Positions 1-8,378 of a stretch of DNA of 64,000 bases are shown here, piece by piece. Made by a program: the position numbers and the translations under genes. The number at the start of each line of letters is the position of its first letter. Position 1 is the stretch's first letter. The stretch is from Bacillota bacterium (GTDB taxonomy: Bacteria; Bacillota; Clostridia; Oscillospirales; Ruminococcaceae). The notes below the pieces were generated by a model. It was given only the letters and a program-made list of their open reading frames with translations, was not told the origin of the DNA and ran no database searches. The DNA lies in NCBI GenBank assembly GCA_023429785.1, contig JAEZDD010000004.1, forward strand, positions 124,001 through 188,000. Direction: 5' to 3'.

Positions 1-945
1 CAGCTCATCGTTACCGGTTTCAACGCCGACATCAATCATATAACAGCCGGCCTCTTTAAGCTTAATAACAGTTTCCTCAGTCATTATATCAAGGCGGAGA
101 TTACAGGTGAACGGGAGGTGGATTTCCTTAATATACATTTCTATGAATTCATAAAACCAGTCGTCATACATGTTAAAAATTGCATCTCTGAAATTAATGA
201 ACTCAATAAACGGGAATTTTTTAAGAAGAGTTCTTAGATAATTCATTGCATTTTCAGGTGAACGGAATCTCGCATAGTTTCGCTTGTTAGGATAAACCTG
301 TCTGAACTGTGAGTTCCCGCAATAGGTACAGCTGAACAAGCATCCCCTCGAAAGCATAACAAGAGCAGTTTTCAGCTTTGCATGCTCAAGTGTAGGATAA
401 TCAAACAAGTCAAAATCAGGGAATGGCAACTCGTCAAGGTTCTCTAAAAGAGGTCTGACAGGGTTCTTAATTATCTCGCCGTTGACCTTGAAATACATAC
501 TTTGAATGTCATAGAAATCTCCGTCAAAAAATCTGTCGCAAAGCTCACGGACAGGGTATTCCCCCTCGCCGATACAAGCACAGTCAATCCCCTCGGCGGC
601 GATAACCTCATCAGGAACGAGTGTAACATGATAGCTCCCGCAGAAGGTGAAGACATTTGAAATTTCCTTTAGCCAGACAGCCATATTCTTTATGTCAGGG
701 AAAGCTGTTGTTCGGGTTGAAAAACCGACAATATCGCAATCATAGCTCTTGAATTTTTGAATGAACTCTTCCTTGCTATGCGGATATAAAAGGTGCATAA
801 GCGAAACCTCGTGACCGGCAGCCTTAACCACCGCTGAGATTGATGCCAGCCCCTCGGCATAGCTCCCGCCGGAATTTTTCGGCGAATTAGCTTCCTCAAG
901 ATAGTCAGGGTATATTAATAAAAGCTTAACTTTCTTACTTCCCAT
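1..945 (-). CDS. B12-binding domain radical SAM protein (C-terminus cut off)
   Basis: The gene runs off the left edge of the window; 315 codons are present. The N-terminal ~130 residues look like a cobalamin-binding Rossmann-type domain (hydrophobic strand LLLIYPDY, then AEGLASISAVVKAAGHEV and IVGFSTRT). After it comes the radical SAM cluster motif SRGCLFSCTYCGNSQFR, a CxxxCxxC that binds a 4Fe-4S cluster and SAM. Such proteins carry out methylations or other radical rearrangements on varied substrates; nothing here fixes the substrate. The start at 945 is chosen because GGAGG lies just upstream. A good promoter sits at 988-1016. The family call is secure, the reaction unknown. Confidence 0.85.
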   Translation of the reverse strand, partial: MGSKKVKLLLIYPDYLEEANSPKNSGGSYAEGLASISAVVKAAGHEVSLMHLLYPHSKEEFIQKFKSYDCDIVGFSTRTTAFPDIKNMAVWLKEISNVFTFCGSYHVTLVPDEVIAAEGIDCACIGEGEYPVRELCDRFFDGDFYDIQSMYFKVNGEIIKNPVRPLLENLDELPFPDFDLFDYPTLEHAKLKTALVMLSRGCLFSCTYCGNSQFRQVYPNKRNYARFRSPENAMNYLRTLLKKFPFIEFINFRDAIFNMYDDWFYEFIEMYIKEIHLPFTCNLRLDIMTEETVIKLKEAGCYMIDVGVETGNDEL

Positions 946-987
946 TATTTTTCCTCCGTGCTTAGTGTATTAAAATATAACATAATT

Positions 988-1016
988 AGTATATCACTTA
1001 ACAAAATAAAACGCAA
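988..1016 (-). promoter_or_regulatory. SigA-type promoter for the B12/radical SAM gene
   Basis: On the minus strand TTGCGT and TATACT are separated by 17 bases, and TGA precedes the -10 box (extended -10). It lies about 45 bases upstream of the start at 945. Confidence 0.6.
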
Positions 1017-1058
1017 CAAAAATAGCAAAGCTATAACAGCTTGCCAAAAATTTCAAAA

Positions 1059-1334
1059 TTATAGCGACTTGCAGCTTTTCGAATAAATAAAAATCGAAAG
1101 GATAACAGTGAAAATCTGAGCAATTGTGACCTTCATTGTGAAGCCTAAAGCAAATTTAAGAATAATAAGGTCAACAACAGCAGGCTTCTCTGTCGAAAGC
1201 CCAATTTCCTGCCCCCATGAGAGCCAGTTAAGATAGCGGTTATCGCGGCATAGATAGCTTATGAAAGCACCGGCAGTAATACCGGCCAGAATGAAAAATA
1301 TGAAAGCAATAGTCTTTTTAAAATCCTTTGTCAT
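1059..1334 (-). CDS. DUF4321-like small membrane protein
   Basis: A 91-residue protein with two predicted membrane segments, near residues 8-26 and 58-80, joined by a short polar loop. Length and layout resemble DUF4321, a family of unknown function often found near cell-envelope genes in Firmicutes. The start at 1334 is preferred over the ATG at 1352 because AAAGGA lies at the right distance before it. The yabR terminator at 1366-1393 lies just upstream, so it probably has its own promoter or receives read-through. No function is proposed. Confidence 0.55.
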   Translation of the reverse strand: MTKDFKKTIAFIFFILAGITAGAFISYLCRDNRYLNWLSWGQEIGLSTEKPAVVDLIILKFALGFTMKVTIAQIFTVILSIFIYSKSCKSL

Positions 1335-1365
1335 TTTCTCAAGTCCTTTCATTTAAACAGACATA

Positions 1366-1393
1366 ACAAAACAGGCGGTGAATAACCGCCTGT
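1366..1393 (-). terminator. Terminator after yabR
   Basis: A 9-bp perfect stem (ACAGGCGGT / ACCGCCTGT) with a 5-base loop, followed on the minus strand by TTTTG. It lies 10 bases past the yabR stop codon and closes the yabPQ-divIC-yabR unit. Confidence 0.75.
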
Positions 1394-1403
1394 AAAATTA
1401 ACA

Positions 1404-1913
1404 TTAACCCTTTGGACCGGAACGTCTGGAGCCGCTCTTCCTCTTGCCCTCCATGATTTTTTTAAGGTCACACATTTTTTCCTCGCTGTTCTGCTTGAAC
1501 TTGCTCAGCATATCCTCAAAAGCAGATTCAGGAGTAGAGGGAGCAGACTTTCTCTCATTCTGTCGACGGTTATCATAGGGTCGCTTGTTCCCCCCGCTAA
1601 AATCTCTTTCACGAGGAGCGGCATGAGAAGAATTGTCATCTCTTCTGTTGTTGAACTGTTTTGGTTGGCGCGGGGGAGCGTCCTGAGCCTTTTTTATTGA
1701 AAGGCTGATTTTTTTGTCATCACCGATAGAAAGAACCTTAACCTTGACTGTCTGGCCCTCCTGGATATGGTCGGTAATTTCATTAACAAAAGTATTTGCT
1801 ACTTCTGAAATATGTACCATCCCAGTTGTTTCGCTATCAATTTCAACAAATGCCCCGAACTTTGTGATACCAGTAATTTTGCCCTCATAGATTTTTCCAA
1901 CTTCAAGTTGCAT
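1404..1913 (-). CDS. yabR: S1 domain RNA-binding protein, YabR type
   Basis: 169 residues. Residues 1-75 form an S1 RNA-binding fold (VGKIYEGKITGITKFGAFVE, then GMVHISEVA and VKVKVLSIGDDKKISLSIK). The remainder is a basic, low-complexity tail rich in R, N, P and K. It matches the YabR/general stress protein 13 group, which contacts RNA or ribosomes. It is the last gene of the yabP-yabQ-divIC-yabR cluster, the order also seen in Bacillus. GAGAGGA precedes the start by about 13 bases, a little far. Identity is firm; the cellular role in this organism is not known. Confidence 0.85.
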   Translation of the reverse strand: MQLEVGKIYEGKITGITKFGAFVEIDSETTGMVHISEVANTFVNEITDHIQEGQTVKVKVLSIGDDKKISLSIKKAQDAPPRQPKQFNNRRDDNSSHAAPRERDFSGGNKRPYDNRRQNERKSAPSTPESAFEDMLSKFKQNSEEKMCDLKKIMEGKRKSGSRRSGPKG

Positions 1914-1969
1914 ACAGAAATAATATTCCTCTCTTTTAACATAATCGTATTATAATAAAGCTCACCGAG

Positions 1970-2281
1970 CTAGTTTTTAGAAGTGTCATAAAAACGAATT
2001 TCGCTAGGATAAGCATAGCCGAGCTTTTCAACGGCGATTTTCTCCATATAATCCTTTTCGTTTGTCAAATTCAAAAGGCGTTGAAACTCGTCATTTTTTT
2101 GCTGAGCAATTGAAATCTGACCCTTAACCTTTGAAAGCTCGCTGCGTTTTTCAGAAAGCTCAACCTGTTGCGATATTAAAACATATATGGAATAGCCAAT
2201 TAAACATAGTATAGCAAGATTTTTAAATAAAATAAGCGGGGAATTATTTATCTTTTTTGACGCTGGCTTTTTTGCTGCCAT
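1970..2281 (-). CDS. divIC: Septum formation initiator, DivIC/FtsB family
   Basis: 103 residues: a short basic cytoplasmic N-terminus, one membrane helix (about residues 16-36, LILFKNLAILCLIGYSIYVL), then a coiled coil (SEKRSELSKVKGQISIAQQK) and a C-terminal part (EKIAVEKLGYAYPSEIRFY) typical of DivIC/FtsB. The family joins FtsL and DivIB/FtsQ to activate septal peptidoglycan synthesis at the divisome. The ATG at 2281 is preferred to the GTG at 2293 because AGGGGTG is then correctly placed. It overlaps the end of yabQ by 38 bases, so the two are translated from one transcript. Confidence 0.9.
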   Translation of the reverse strand: MAAKKPASKKINNSPLILFKNLAILCLIGYSIYVLISQQVELSEKRSELSKVKGQISIAQQKNDEFQRLLNLTNEKDYMEKIAVEKLGYAYPSEIRFYDTSKN

Positions 2282-2819
2282 TTTTAATATCACCCCTGAT
2301 TTTTTTAAATTCCTTTTGTGTATGATAATTATACACCAATGCTTGCTCTTGTTTCAAGTCATTTTTTGAAGTCTGATACAATTTTTTTAAAGTTGAGCTA
2401 AAATAGACAAAGCCACTTTTTAAAATTTGGCAAAAAGCAACAATAAGACTAATTATAGGCGAAAACAAATGTTTATATATAAAGGCTAGAACCCTTCTGA
2501 TTAAAAAAACAAGCCGCCTTATAATGGTCACAATAAGAAGCCCGACAGTCGAAAGATAAACAACAAAGCCAAGCATCGCCCCGCCGATGATAAAAAAGCG
2601 TATCTGACCTCTGGCGACCTCGGTTGAATATACAAAAATGCAGAGGGCGAAAAAAAGTGTGAAAATCACATCTTCAATGAAAACTGAAACCTTCCCGTGC
2701 TTAAAAATAATACGCGCCACCCTGAATATGTCATAAAAGATTCCGACACCAAAGCCCATCACGCATGACCATAAAAACAGCGAGGTCTGTTCTGAAACGT
2801 TAAAAAAAGTCTCCATCAT
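2244..2819 (-). CDS. yabQ: Spore cortex biosynthesis protein YabQ
   Basis: 191 residues with hydrophobic segments near residues 10-32, 45-65, 72-98 and around 105-135, then a basic cytoplasmic tail. The start MMETFFNVSEQTSLFLWS and the GVGIFYDIFRV motif are characteristic of YabQ. In Bacillus the protein sits in the outer forespore membrane and is needed for cortex formation. The yabP stop and this start overlap as ATGA, showing translational coupling. Either of two adjacent ATGs (2819 or 2816) could be used. Confidence 0.9.
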   Translation of the reverse strand: MMETFFNVSEQTSLFLWSCVMGFGVGIFYDIFRVARIIFKHGKVSVFIEDVIFTLFFALCIFVYSTEVARGQIRFFIIGGAMLGFVVYLSTVGLLIVTIIRRLVFLIRRVLAFIYKHLFSPIISLIVAFCQILKSGFVYFSSTLKKLYQTSKNDLKQEQALVYNYHTQKEFKKIRGDIKNGSKKASVKKDK

Positions 2820-3103
2820 TTAAACAGCTTTGAAAAGAAGGTGGGAGCCTTCTTTTTATCCTTGTCACCGTATACTAAGGACCAGATATCGCCCTCGACT
2901 GACAGATTCCCTGTTTCTACGCTCATTGAATTAATGTGAAGGTCACGGCCCTGAATAGTCAGCTCGCCAAGCTGAGTGAAAAGAACGATAGTGCGTTCAT
3001 CAAAATTATCCACGTCAGTCACGCCTGTTAAGGATAAAATGTTTCTGTTTTCTAGTATTAAATTATGAAACCCCTTTGGAGCTTCTTCTTTCTTTTGAAT
3101 CAT
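2816..3103 (-). CDS. yabP: Sporulation protein YabP
   Basis: 95 residues of the small beta-rich YabP/YqfC fold, with the family phrases HNLILENRNILSLTGVTDV and SVETGNLSVEGDI. YabP is made in the mother cell during sporulation and is linked to cortex formation. First gene of yabP-yabQ-divIC-yabR. A SigE-like promoter can be read directly upstream (3126-3156), with AGAAAGGGCG as the ribosome site. Together with spoVAC this marks the organism as a spore former. Confidence 0.93.
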   Translation of the reverse strand: MIQKKEEAPKGFHNLILENRNILSLTGVTDVDNFDERTIVLFTQLGELTIQGRDLHINSMSVETGNLSVEGDIWSLVYGDKDKKKAPTFFSKLFK

Positions 3104-3125
3104 AAAGACACGCCCTTTCTTCTAA

Positions 3126-3156
3126 ATATATATGCGAAAGGACAAATTTTATGATT
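3126..3156 (-). promoter_or_regulatory. Candidate SigE promoter for yabP-yabQ
   Basis: On the minus strand TCATAAA is followed after 13 bases by CATATATAT, close to the SigE pattern (ATA core at -35, CATA at -10). SigE control of yabPQ is known in Bacillus. The ATA-to-CATA gap of 15 is one base under the usual range, so this is a candidate only. Confidence 0.4.
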
Positions 3157-3161
3157 GAAAA

Positions 3162-4106
3162 CTACCTAGCAATTGTACTTTCACCTTGAACAGCGTTCCG
3201 CCTTGCCAGCTCCTTATCAATCTCGTTAATGACGCAGAATTTTTTCATGCTCCAAAGCGGAGCGACGAGAGTAGCCTTGTTCCCATCCCCGGTCAATCGC
3301 TGAACAATAACCTCAGGGGGCAAAAGCTCAAGCTGGTCACATACGATTTTAACATATTCTTCAAGCGATAATTCAGAGAACTTCCCCGCCTCAAAATCGT
3401 GACAAAGCCTCGTACCTTTAATAATATGAAGGAGATGAATTTTGACGCTGTGCGGATGAAGCCTTGCGACTTCTTTAATTGTAGCAAGCATCATTTCATG
3501 AGTTTCAAAGGGAAGCCCGTTAATGACGTGAACACATATGTTTATCCCTCGTAAGGAAAGCAATTCATAACCGTGAAGGAACTCGGAATAGGTGTGGCAA
3601 CGATTCGTATAAAAAGCGGTTTCGTCATGGATTGTCTGAAGCCCCAGCTCAACGGTGAGAAAAGTCTTTTTAGAAATCTCCCATAAAAGCTCGGCGATTT
3701 CATCATTGATGCAGTCAGGGCGGGTCGCAATACTTAAACCCACGACATTTTTAAGGCTCAAGGCACTTTCATACAGCTCCCATAGTTTATTAACAGAAGA
3801 ATATGTATTAGAGCCGGCTTGAAAATACGGGATATAGACAGCGTGAGGCCATTTCGTGTGAAGCTTATTCCGAACGGTGTCAAACTGGCTCATAATGCTT
3901 TGAGCTGGGTCGCCGGCGAAATCGCCGCTTCCGCTTTCTGAACAGAAGGAACACCCCCCGACCCCCTTAGTTCCGTCGCGATTGGGGCAGGTCATTGACG
4001 CATTGAGCGAAACCTTGAACACCTTTGAGCCGAAATTCCTTCTTAAAAAGCAATTATAGGTGTAATATCTCTTGTTATCATCGGAGTAAATAAAAGGACT
4101 TTTCAA
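3162..4106 (-). CDS. Radical SAM protein of the YhcC/YtqA family (TIGR01212)
   Basis: 314 residues. The cluster motif appears in its family-specific extended form, CPNRDGTKGVGGCSFC (about residues 40-55), with two cysteines in the final CxxC and the first 13 residues earlier. Other family signatures are YIPYFQAGSNTYS, GLSIATRPDC and VELGLQTIHDETA. Members are widespread radical SAM enzymes of uncertain reaction, suspected of tRNA or small-molecule modification. It ends the strip between the yab cluster and the divergent epimerase gene. Family assignment is strong, substrate unknown. Confidence 0.88.
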   Translation of the reverse strand: MKSPFIYSDDNKRYYTYNCFLRRNFGSKVFKVSLNASMTCPNRDGTKGVGGCSFCSESGSGDFAGDPAQSIMSQFDTVRNKLHTKWPHAVYIPYFQAGSNTYSSVNKLWELYESALSLKNVVGLSIATRPDCINDEIAELLWEISKKTFLTVELGLQTIHDETAFYTNRCHTYSEFLHGYELLSLRGINICVHVINGLPFETHEMMLATIKEVARLHPHSVKIHLLHIIKGTRLCHDFEAGKFSELSLEEYVKIVCDQLELLPPEVIVQRLTGDGNKATLVAPLWSMKKFCVINEIDKELARRNAVQGESTIAR

Positions 4107-4342
4107 GATATCCTCCTTAATTAATAAAAATAGCCAAAAAAGGCAATAAAAATTCTACAAAACAAGCACACCAAACAAACTCATACGCATAATTAAGATA
4201 TTTTGTTTATTGTGTAGAATAAGATAAAATAATGTTGTGCAAAACTAACATAGTTAATGGCATTATATTCAATTTTATCAAATTGAACAAATAATTATAG
4301 AAACAGTTTAAGAAAATAATCAAAAATATACTAAAAATAGCA

Positions 4343-4370
4343 TTGCAATTTAAAAAAAATATGTTATAAT
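4343..4370 (+). promoter_or_regulatory. SigA-type promoter for the epimerase gene
   Basis: TTGCAA and TATAAT are spaced by 16 bases with TG one base before the -10 (extended -10). It lies in a 316-base AT-rich gap (4107-4422) between two divergent genes; nothing else recognisable was seen in that gap. Confidence 0.7.
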
Positions 4371-4422
4371 TTAATACAAACACTGGCATTATTCTTATTT
4401 ATGTAGCAAGGGAGAGATTTTA

Positions 4423-5370
4423 GTGAAAACAATTTTGATTACCGGAGCAAGCGGTATGATTGGTATGGAAGTTGCTTTTGGATTACTGACAAAGGGTCAT
4501 AAGATAGTAGCAACAGACAAAAAACCAAATGAATTTGTGGGCAGAGATAATTACAGCTTTGTTCAGGCAGAGATTACAGATAAAGCTAAAATAACAAGCA
4601 TTATTGAAGGCACAAAGTTCGATGCACTAATTCATCTGGCGAATTCTGTCGACAATGATATAGCGACATTAATTACCGACCAGGAAATTGACGACAGCAA
4701 GGCTTGTGATAAATATATATGGAAGGCTGCAACCTCGGCAGGGATAAAGGATATTTTATTGCTTAGCAGCACACACGTATACGCCCCGGCTAAAACCCGT
4801 GAACCGCTTCGTGAAACCTATGATTTAAAGCCTTTCAGCTTTTATGGTCAAATGAAGCTTGATTCTGAAGGTGCTTTGATGGCGGCCTGCAAGAAGAGCA
4901 ACAGCACACCTGTTATTATGCGTATGGCGCCGGTATACAAGGCTAGCTTCACACAAAATCTTCGTGATAAGGTTTTCGACAATAAGGAAGATAAGGGCTT
5001 CGTATTCAAAGAGGGCGAATATGGCTTCTCATTCTGCTGCATATATAATCTTGTTGAATTTGTTAATGCTATTATTGCCGGACCACAGGGTCATTATGAC
5101 GGTGAATACAATATATGTGACACAAAAATGACTTTTGCTCGTGAAATTCTTGAGTATGAGAGAGCATTCCACCGTATTTCTGAGGTTGAGCAGAGAAATC
5201 TTTCTTCAGGGGATGCAATCAAGGCGGCTCTTGCGCTAAACGGCTCAAAGAGAGCGAAGCAGGATTACAGACACGTTGACTTTTCAACTATCACCAGCAA
5301 CATTACATACGACAACACAAAGGGACAGAGGGTTTCAACCTTCCGTTGGAAGCTCGCTAACACAAAATAG
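4423..5370 (+). CDS. NAD(P)-dependent epimerase/dehydratase (extended SDR)
   Basis: 315 residues. The N-terminal Rossmann motif TGASGMIG binds NAD(P). The catalytic residues of extended short-chain dehydrogenases are visible: the Ser in LLLSSTHVYAP and the Tyr-Lys pair in SFYGQMKLDSE (YxxxK). Such enzymes epimerise, dehydrate or reduce sugar nucleotides. The C-terminal half (from about residue 200) has no motif that fixes the substrate. GTG start with GGGAGAG before it. Single-gene unit: its own promoter upstream and a bidirectional terminator downstream. Confidence 0.85.
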   Translation: MKTILITGASGMIGMEVAFGLLTKGHKIVATDKKPNEFVGRDNYSFVQAEITDKAKITSIIEGTKFDALIHLANSVDNDIATLITDQEIDDSKACDKYIWKAATSAGIKDILLLSSTHVYAPAKTREPLRETYDLKPFSFYGQMKLDSEGALMAACKKSNSTPVIMRMAPVYKASFTQNLRDKVFDNKEDKGFVFKEGEYGFSFCCIYNLVEFVNAIIAGPQGHYDGEYNICDTKMTFAREILEYERAFHRISEVEQRNLSSGDAIKAALALNGSKRAKQDYRHVDFSTITSNITYDNTKGQRVSTFRWKLANTK

Positions 5371-5380
5371 TATAAAAACT

Positions 5381-5408
5381 AAACGGCTACTTTTCAGTAG
5401 CCGTTTTT
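5381..5408. terminator. Bidirectional terminator between convergent genes
   Basis: An 11-bp stem (AAACGGCTACT / AGTAGCCGTTT) around TTTC, followed by a T run on the plus strand and an A run before it. It serves the epimerase and the convergent radical SAM gene. Confidence 0.85.
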
Positions 5409-6007
5409 TAATTGTCAAGCTTTCTTATTCTCAGCTCTATCCCCATTTTTTCTGAAATATTCTTGCAGAGTTCAATCTGTTCTTCAGAAATGACATCCAC
5501 GACAGAAAACATAACCCTAGGGATGTATTTTTTACAGTCCTCAGCGAATTTCAGCATGGCATCAAAAGATGGCTTCCCAAAACAAGGCTGAGAAATACGG
5601 AGATATTCAGAAACAGAGCCGGCATTGAGACTGATGGAAATGATATCAATGAGACCGGCGAGAAGCTCAGCGGTCGGCTTTCCATGTATTAAGTCTGAAA
5701 GTCCGTTAGTATTAAGTCGAATCGGGGTTTTAGTGACTGACCTCAAGTATTTTGAAACCTCAATGAGAACGTCGAGCGCCTCAAGTGGCTCGCCATAGCC
5801 GCAATAAATTATTTCAGAATAGCTGTCTAAATCCTTGAGGGACAGCTCTTCGATTGTCTGAGCCGCTGTCGGCTCCTTTTCAAGCCACAGGCTGTCAGAG
5901 CCATAAACGCCCTCACCATTATTTCTTATACAAAAAATGCAGTCACAGGGGCATTTGTTGGTTAAGTTAAGGTATAGCTTATCGTCTATTTCGTATAAGA
6001 TAGTCAT
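5408..6007 (-). CDS. TatD-family-associated radical SAM protein
   Basis: 199 residues, short for a radical SAM enzyme. The cluster motif NKCPCDCIFCIRN lies near residues 17-29; GEGVYGSDSLWLEKEP and YCGYGEPLEALD follow, as in the family linked to TatD nucleases in Firmicutes (TIGR04038 type). Usually a tatD gene lies next to it; none is seen here, the neighbours being an epimerase and an ABC exporter. Function unknown. The stop codon lies inside the shared terminator. Confidence 0.8.
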   Translation of the reverse strand: MTILYEIDDKLYLNLTNKCPCDCIFCIRNNGEGVYGSDSLWLEKEPTAAQTIEELSLKDLDSYSEIIYCGYGEPLEALDVLIEVSKYLRSVTKTPIRLNTNGLSDLIHGKPTAELLAGLIDIISISLNAGSVSEYLRISQPCFGKPSFDAMLKFAEDCKKYIPRVMFSVVDVISEEQIELCKNISEKMGIELRIRKLDN

Positions 6008-6111
6008 AAAACTAACTCGCTTTCTATAAAAAGATGTATTTTTAGTGAAGTAGTAATATTATAACAATTTAATTAAATAAAATCAACGTCAAAGTAAATA
6101 ATCTTTAATAC

Positions 6112-6151
6112 AAAAACCACCCTCACATTTATACAAAGTGAGGGTGGTTTT
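6112..6151 (-). terminator. Terminator after the NatAB-like exporter
   Basis: A perfect stem (CCACCCTCAC / GTGAGGGTGG) flanked by A and T runs, 20 bases beyond the permease stop on the minus strand, with TTTTTG following. Confidence 0.8.
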
Positions 6152-6171
6152 GAATTTTGTCCGGAATAAGG

Positions 6172-7491
6172 TTATTTTTTAAAGAGCTTCAAGAGCTTAA
6201 AGCTCTTATTGAAGGAACGCTTTTGACCAATGCTTAACGAAATAGTGAAAAGCTTGTCGGTCATGAAAACTCTTACAGCAAAATACATACATACTATGAG
6301 GAAAATAATCTGATAAATCAATCCGCCGTAGAATAATGCGTCCTTATGGAAAATTATGTTGTCAACAGCGGAGAAGGTGTGAGTGAATGGTATTGCATAT
6401 ACAAGAGTTCTGAAAACTATCGGGAGTGTCGAAATGTCAATGAACATCGAAATGAAGTATGGAATCATTGCCGAGAACATGATAGGCATTGTGAGAGTCT
6501 GGGCGCTTTTAACATCCTTAGCCAGCGCACCAAGAACAAGAGATATCGACAATGCAATCAGAATAGTCAAAAACATCTGAGCGCCAAGCTTGAAATAATC
6601 AAGGGCACCGAGGCTTAAGCCCAGCTTGTTCACCGCATTTGTTACTGTGCTGTCAGTCGAGCCGGAGCTGCCCGTAATTCCGCCCATGAACTTGCTGAAA
6701 CCAAACATATAAACGACGGCGTTAAGTGCGGCAACAGTTCCCGCAGCAAGCATTTTTGAAGCCAGAACCGATAATCTTGAAACAGGGGCAGAAAGAAGGG
6801 TTTCAAGCGTTTTGTCGATTTTTTCAGTTGAAATCGCTGAAATAATCATTTGAGAAGCATACATCAAAAGAAGGAAAATGACGATAGGAACGAAAGTCCC
6901 CTGCATACTTAAAAATCCGCTAAGCTGATTGGTGGAAACATCGGCACTCTTATCGGCAACAACGGTTGTAGAAACGACATTCAAAGGCTTGTCTATCAAA
7001 GTAGCTTCGCTGGCTGAAAATTTCTCGCTGATTAAGGTTGACTTAACAGCATTTTCAATAACAGTAATGCCGGCTGATGAAACGCTGCTTGAAATATTTG
7101 CAGTCATAGCCATACTTGACAAGGCGGAAACAATTTTTATGTCAGCCATTTTCTTATCTGTTATAACGGTTTTAGAAAAACCCTCAGGGATAATAATGAC
7201 ATCCTTTATTCCGAGGCGCTTTAGCTCGGCGGCTAAGTCGTCAGACTTAAGCTCGACCTTGTTAATTTTTGTCCCGGATTTTTCGATTGAAGTTAAAACA
7301 GAATTAGTGAAATCGCTGTTATCCTGATTGCATACGGTAATAGAGGTTGCGTCCTTAGTCGCCTCATCCATTACTCCGCCCATCAAGGTCCCAAGGCTAT
7401 AAAAAATAATTAATGTAAAAACCAGTGAAATAATTGTCTGACGGTTAAGCAGCTCTCTAATTTCTTTTTTAAACAGACTAGCGAATTTCAT
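6172..7491 (-). CDS. ABC-2 type permease, NatB-like
   Basis: 439 residues. A basic cytoplasmic start (SLFKKEIRELLNRQ) leads into the first membrane helix (about 20-40). A large extracytoplasmic domain spans about 45-195 and five or so further helices fill 200-425. This is the ABC-2 architecture of Na+ (NatB) or drug exporters. Its start overlaps the ATPase gene by 14 bases, so the two make one transporter. The transported substrate cannot be read from the sequence. Confidence 0.82.
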   Translation of the reverse strand: MKFASLFKKEIRELLNRQTIISLVFTLIIFYSLGTLMGGVMDEATKDATSITVCNQDNSDFTNSVLTSIEKSGTKINKVELKSDDLAAELKRLGIKDVIIIPEGFSKTVITDKKMADIKIVSALSSMAMTANISSSVSSAGITVIENAVKSTLISEKFSASEATLIDKPLNVVSTTVVADKSADVSTNQLSGFLSMQGTFVPIVIFLLLMYASQMIISAISTEKIDKTLETLLSAPVSRLSVLASKMLAAGTVAALNAVVYMFGFSKFMGGITGSSGSTDSTVTNAVNKLGLSLGALDYFKLGAQMFLTILIALSISLVLGALAKDVKSAQTLTMPIMFSAMIPYFISMFIDISTLPIVFRTLVYAIPFTHTFSAVDNIIFHKDALFYGGLIYQIIFLIVCMYFAVRVFMTDKLFTISLSIGQKRSFNKSFKLLKLFKK

Positions 7492-8215
7492 GCTCAGTCA
7501 CCACCCTTTCAAAAACTTCTTCAAGGTTAGTTGAGTTATAGCGTTCCTTCAGCTCCTGAGTTTTCCCGATAACAAGAAGCTTCCCCTGCGCGATGATTCC
7601 GACACGGTCAGAAACATACTCGATTTCGAGCATGTTGTGAGAAGACAGGAGGAAGGACATTCCCTGTGAAGCCAGCCCCTTAATCATTTTTCTGATTTCA
7701 AGAGCGTTTATTATATCAAGTCCGGAGGTCGGCTCGTCAAGAATAGCGAGCGCGGGTCTTGTCATGACAGCACGGGAAAGAAGAAGCTTTCTAATCATTC
7801 CTCTTGAATAGCTGGCGATTTTATCGTTTAATCTGTCGCCAAGCTCACAGGTCTCGACAGCGGTCTGAACATATTTCCTGGCTGTTTCCTTATCTGATGA
7901 AAAAAGACTGGCCATGAAATTCAGGTATTCGTTCCCCGTCATATTTTTATAGGCACCAGCCTCATCCGGCAAATATGTAATATTTTCTCGAACCTTGTCC
8001 GGCTGGTCAATGATACTGAAGCCATTGACTAAAGCATCGCCTTCCGTCGGGGTTATCAGGGTTGAAATCATACGGATTGTTGTTGTTTTTCCGGCACCGT
8101 TAGGCCCGATAAGAGCAAAAATTTCGCCCTTGCCGATTTCAAAGCTGACCTTGTCAGCGGCTAGAACCTTGCTGTATTTTTTAGAAAGCTCTTTGACTTC
8201 TAAAACGTTAGACAT
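7478..8215 (-). CDS. ABC transporter ATPase, NatA-like
   Basis: 245 residues. Walker A GPNGAGKTT, signature YSRGM (the variant usual in NatA/EcsA-type exporters rather than LSGGQ), and Walker B LAILDEPTSGLD are all present, so it should hydrolyse ATP. The ATG at 8215 is chosen over an upstream GTG because GGGAGG precedes it at the correct distance. It forms an operon with the ABC-2 permease, which begins inside its last codons. The intergenic region upstream carries an 18-bp inverted repeat that may be an operator. Confidence 0.88.
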   Translation of the reverse strand: MSNVLEVKELSKKYSKVLAADKVSFEIGKGEIFALIGPNGAGKTTTIRMISTLITPTEGDALVNGFSIIDQPDKVRENITYLPDEAGAYKNMTGNEYLNFMASLFSSDKETARKYVQTAVETCELGDRLNDKIASYSRGMIRKLLLSRAVMTRPALAILDEPTSGLDIINALEIRKMIKGLASQGMSFLLSSHNMLEIEYVSDRVGIIAQGKLLVIGKTQELKERYNSTNLEEVFERVVTEHEIR

Positions 8216-8236
8216 TATTAACACCCTCCCAAAATA

Positions 8237-8254
8237 ATGTAATTATTACTACAT
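8237..8254. repeat. Inverted repeat upstream of the NatA-like gene
   Basis: ATGTA and TACAT frame an AT core (18 bp in all) in the divergent gap between the exporter operon and the orphan ATPase gene, about 20 bases before the exporter start. It could be a repressor site; no regulator gene lies nearby. Confidence 0.35.
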
Positions 8255-8378
8255 AAATGTAACATAAATATAATCATAAGTCAATTTAATATAAAAAATT
8301 TTTATAACTGTTTTAAATAAATTTATACTAAAATCGTTAATTTATGGCAATAATAAATACAAAGTTAGGGGTGTTAAT

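Noticed and set aside
6346..7327. Plus-strand open frames within the ABC-2 permease gene
   Set aside because: They are shadows of a clear permease gene; translations lack any domain or ribosome site.
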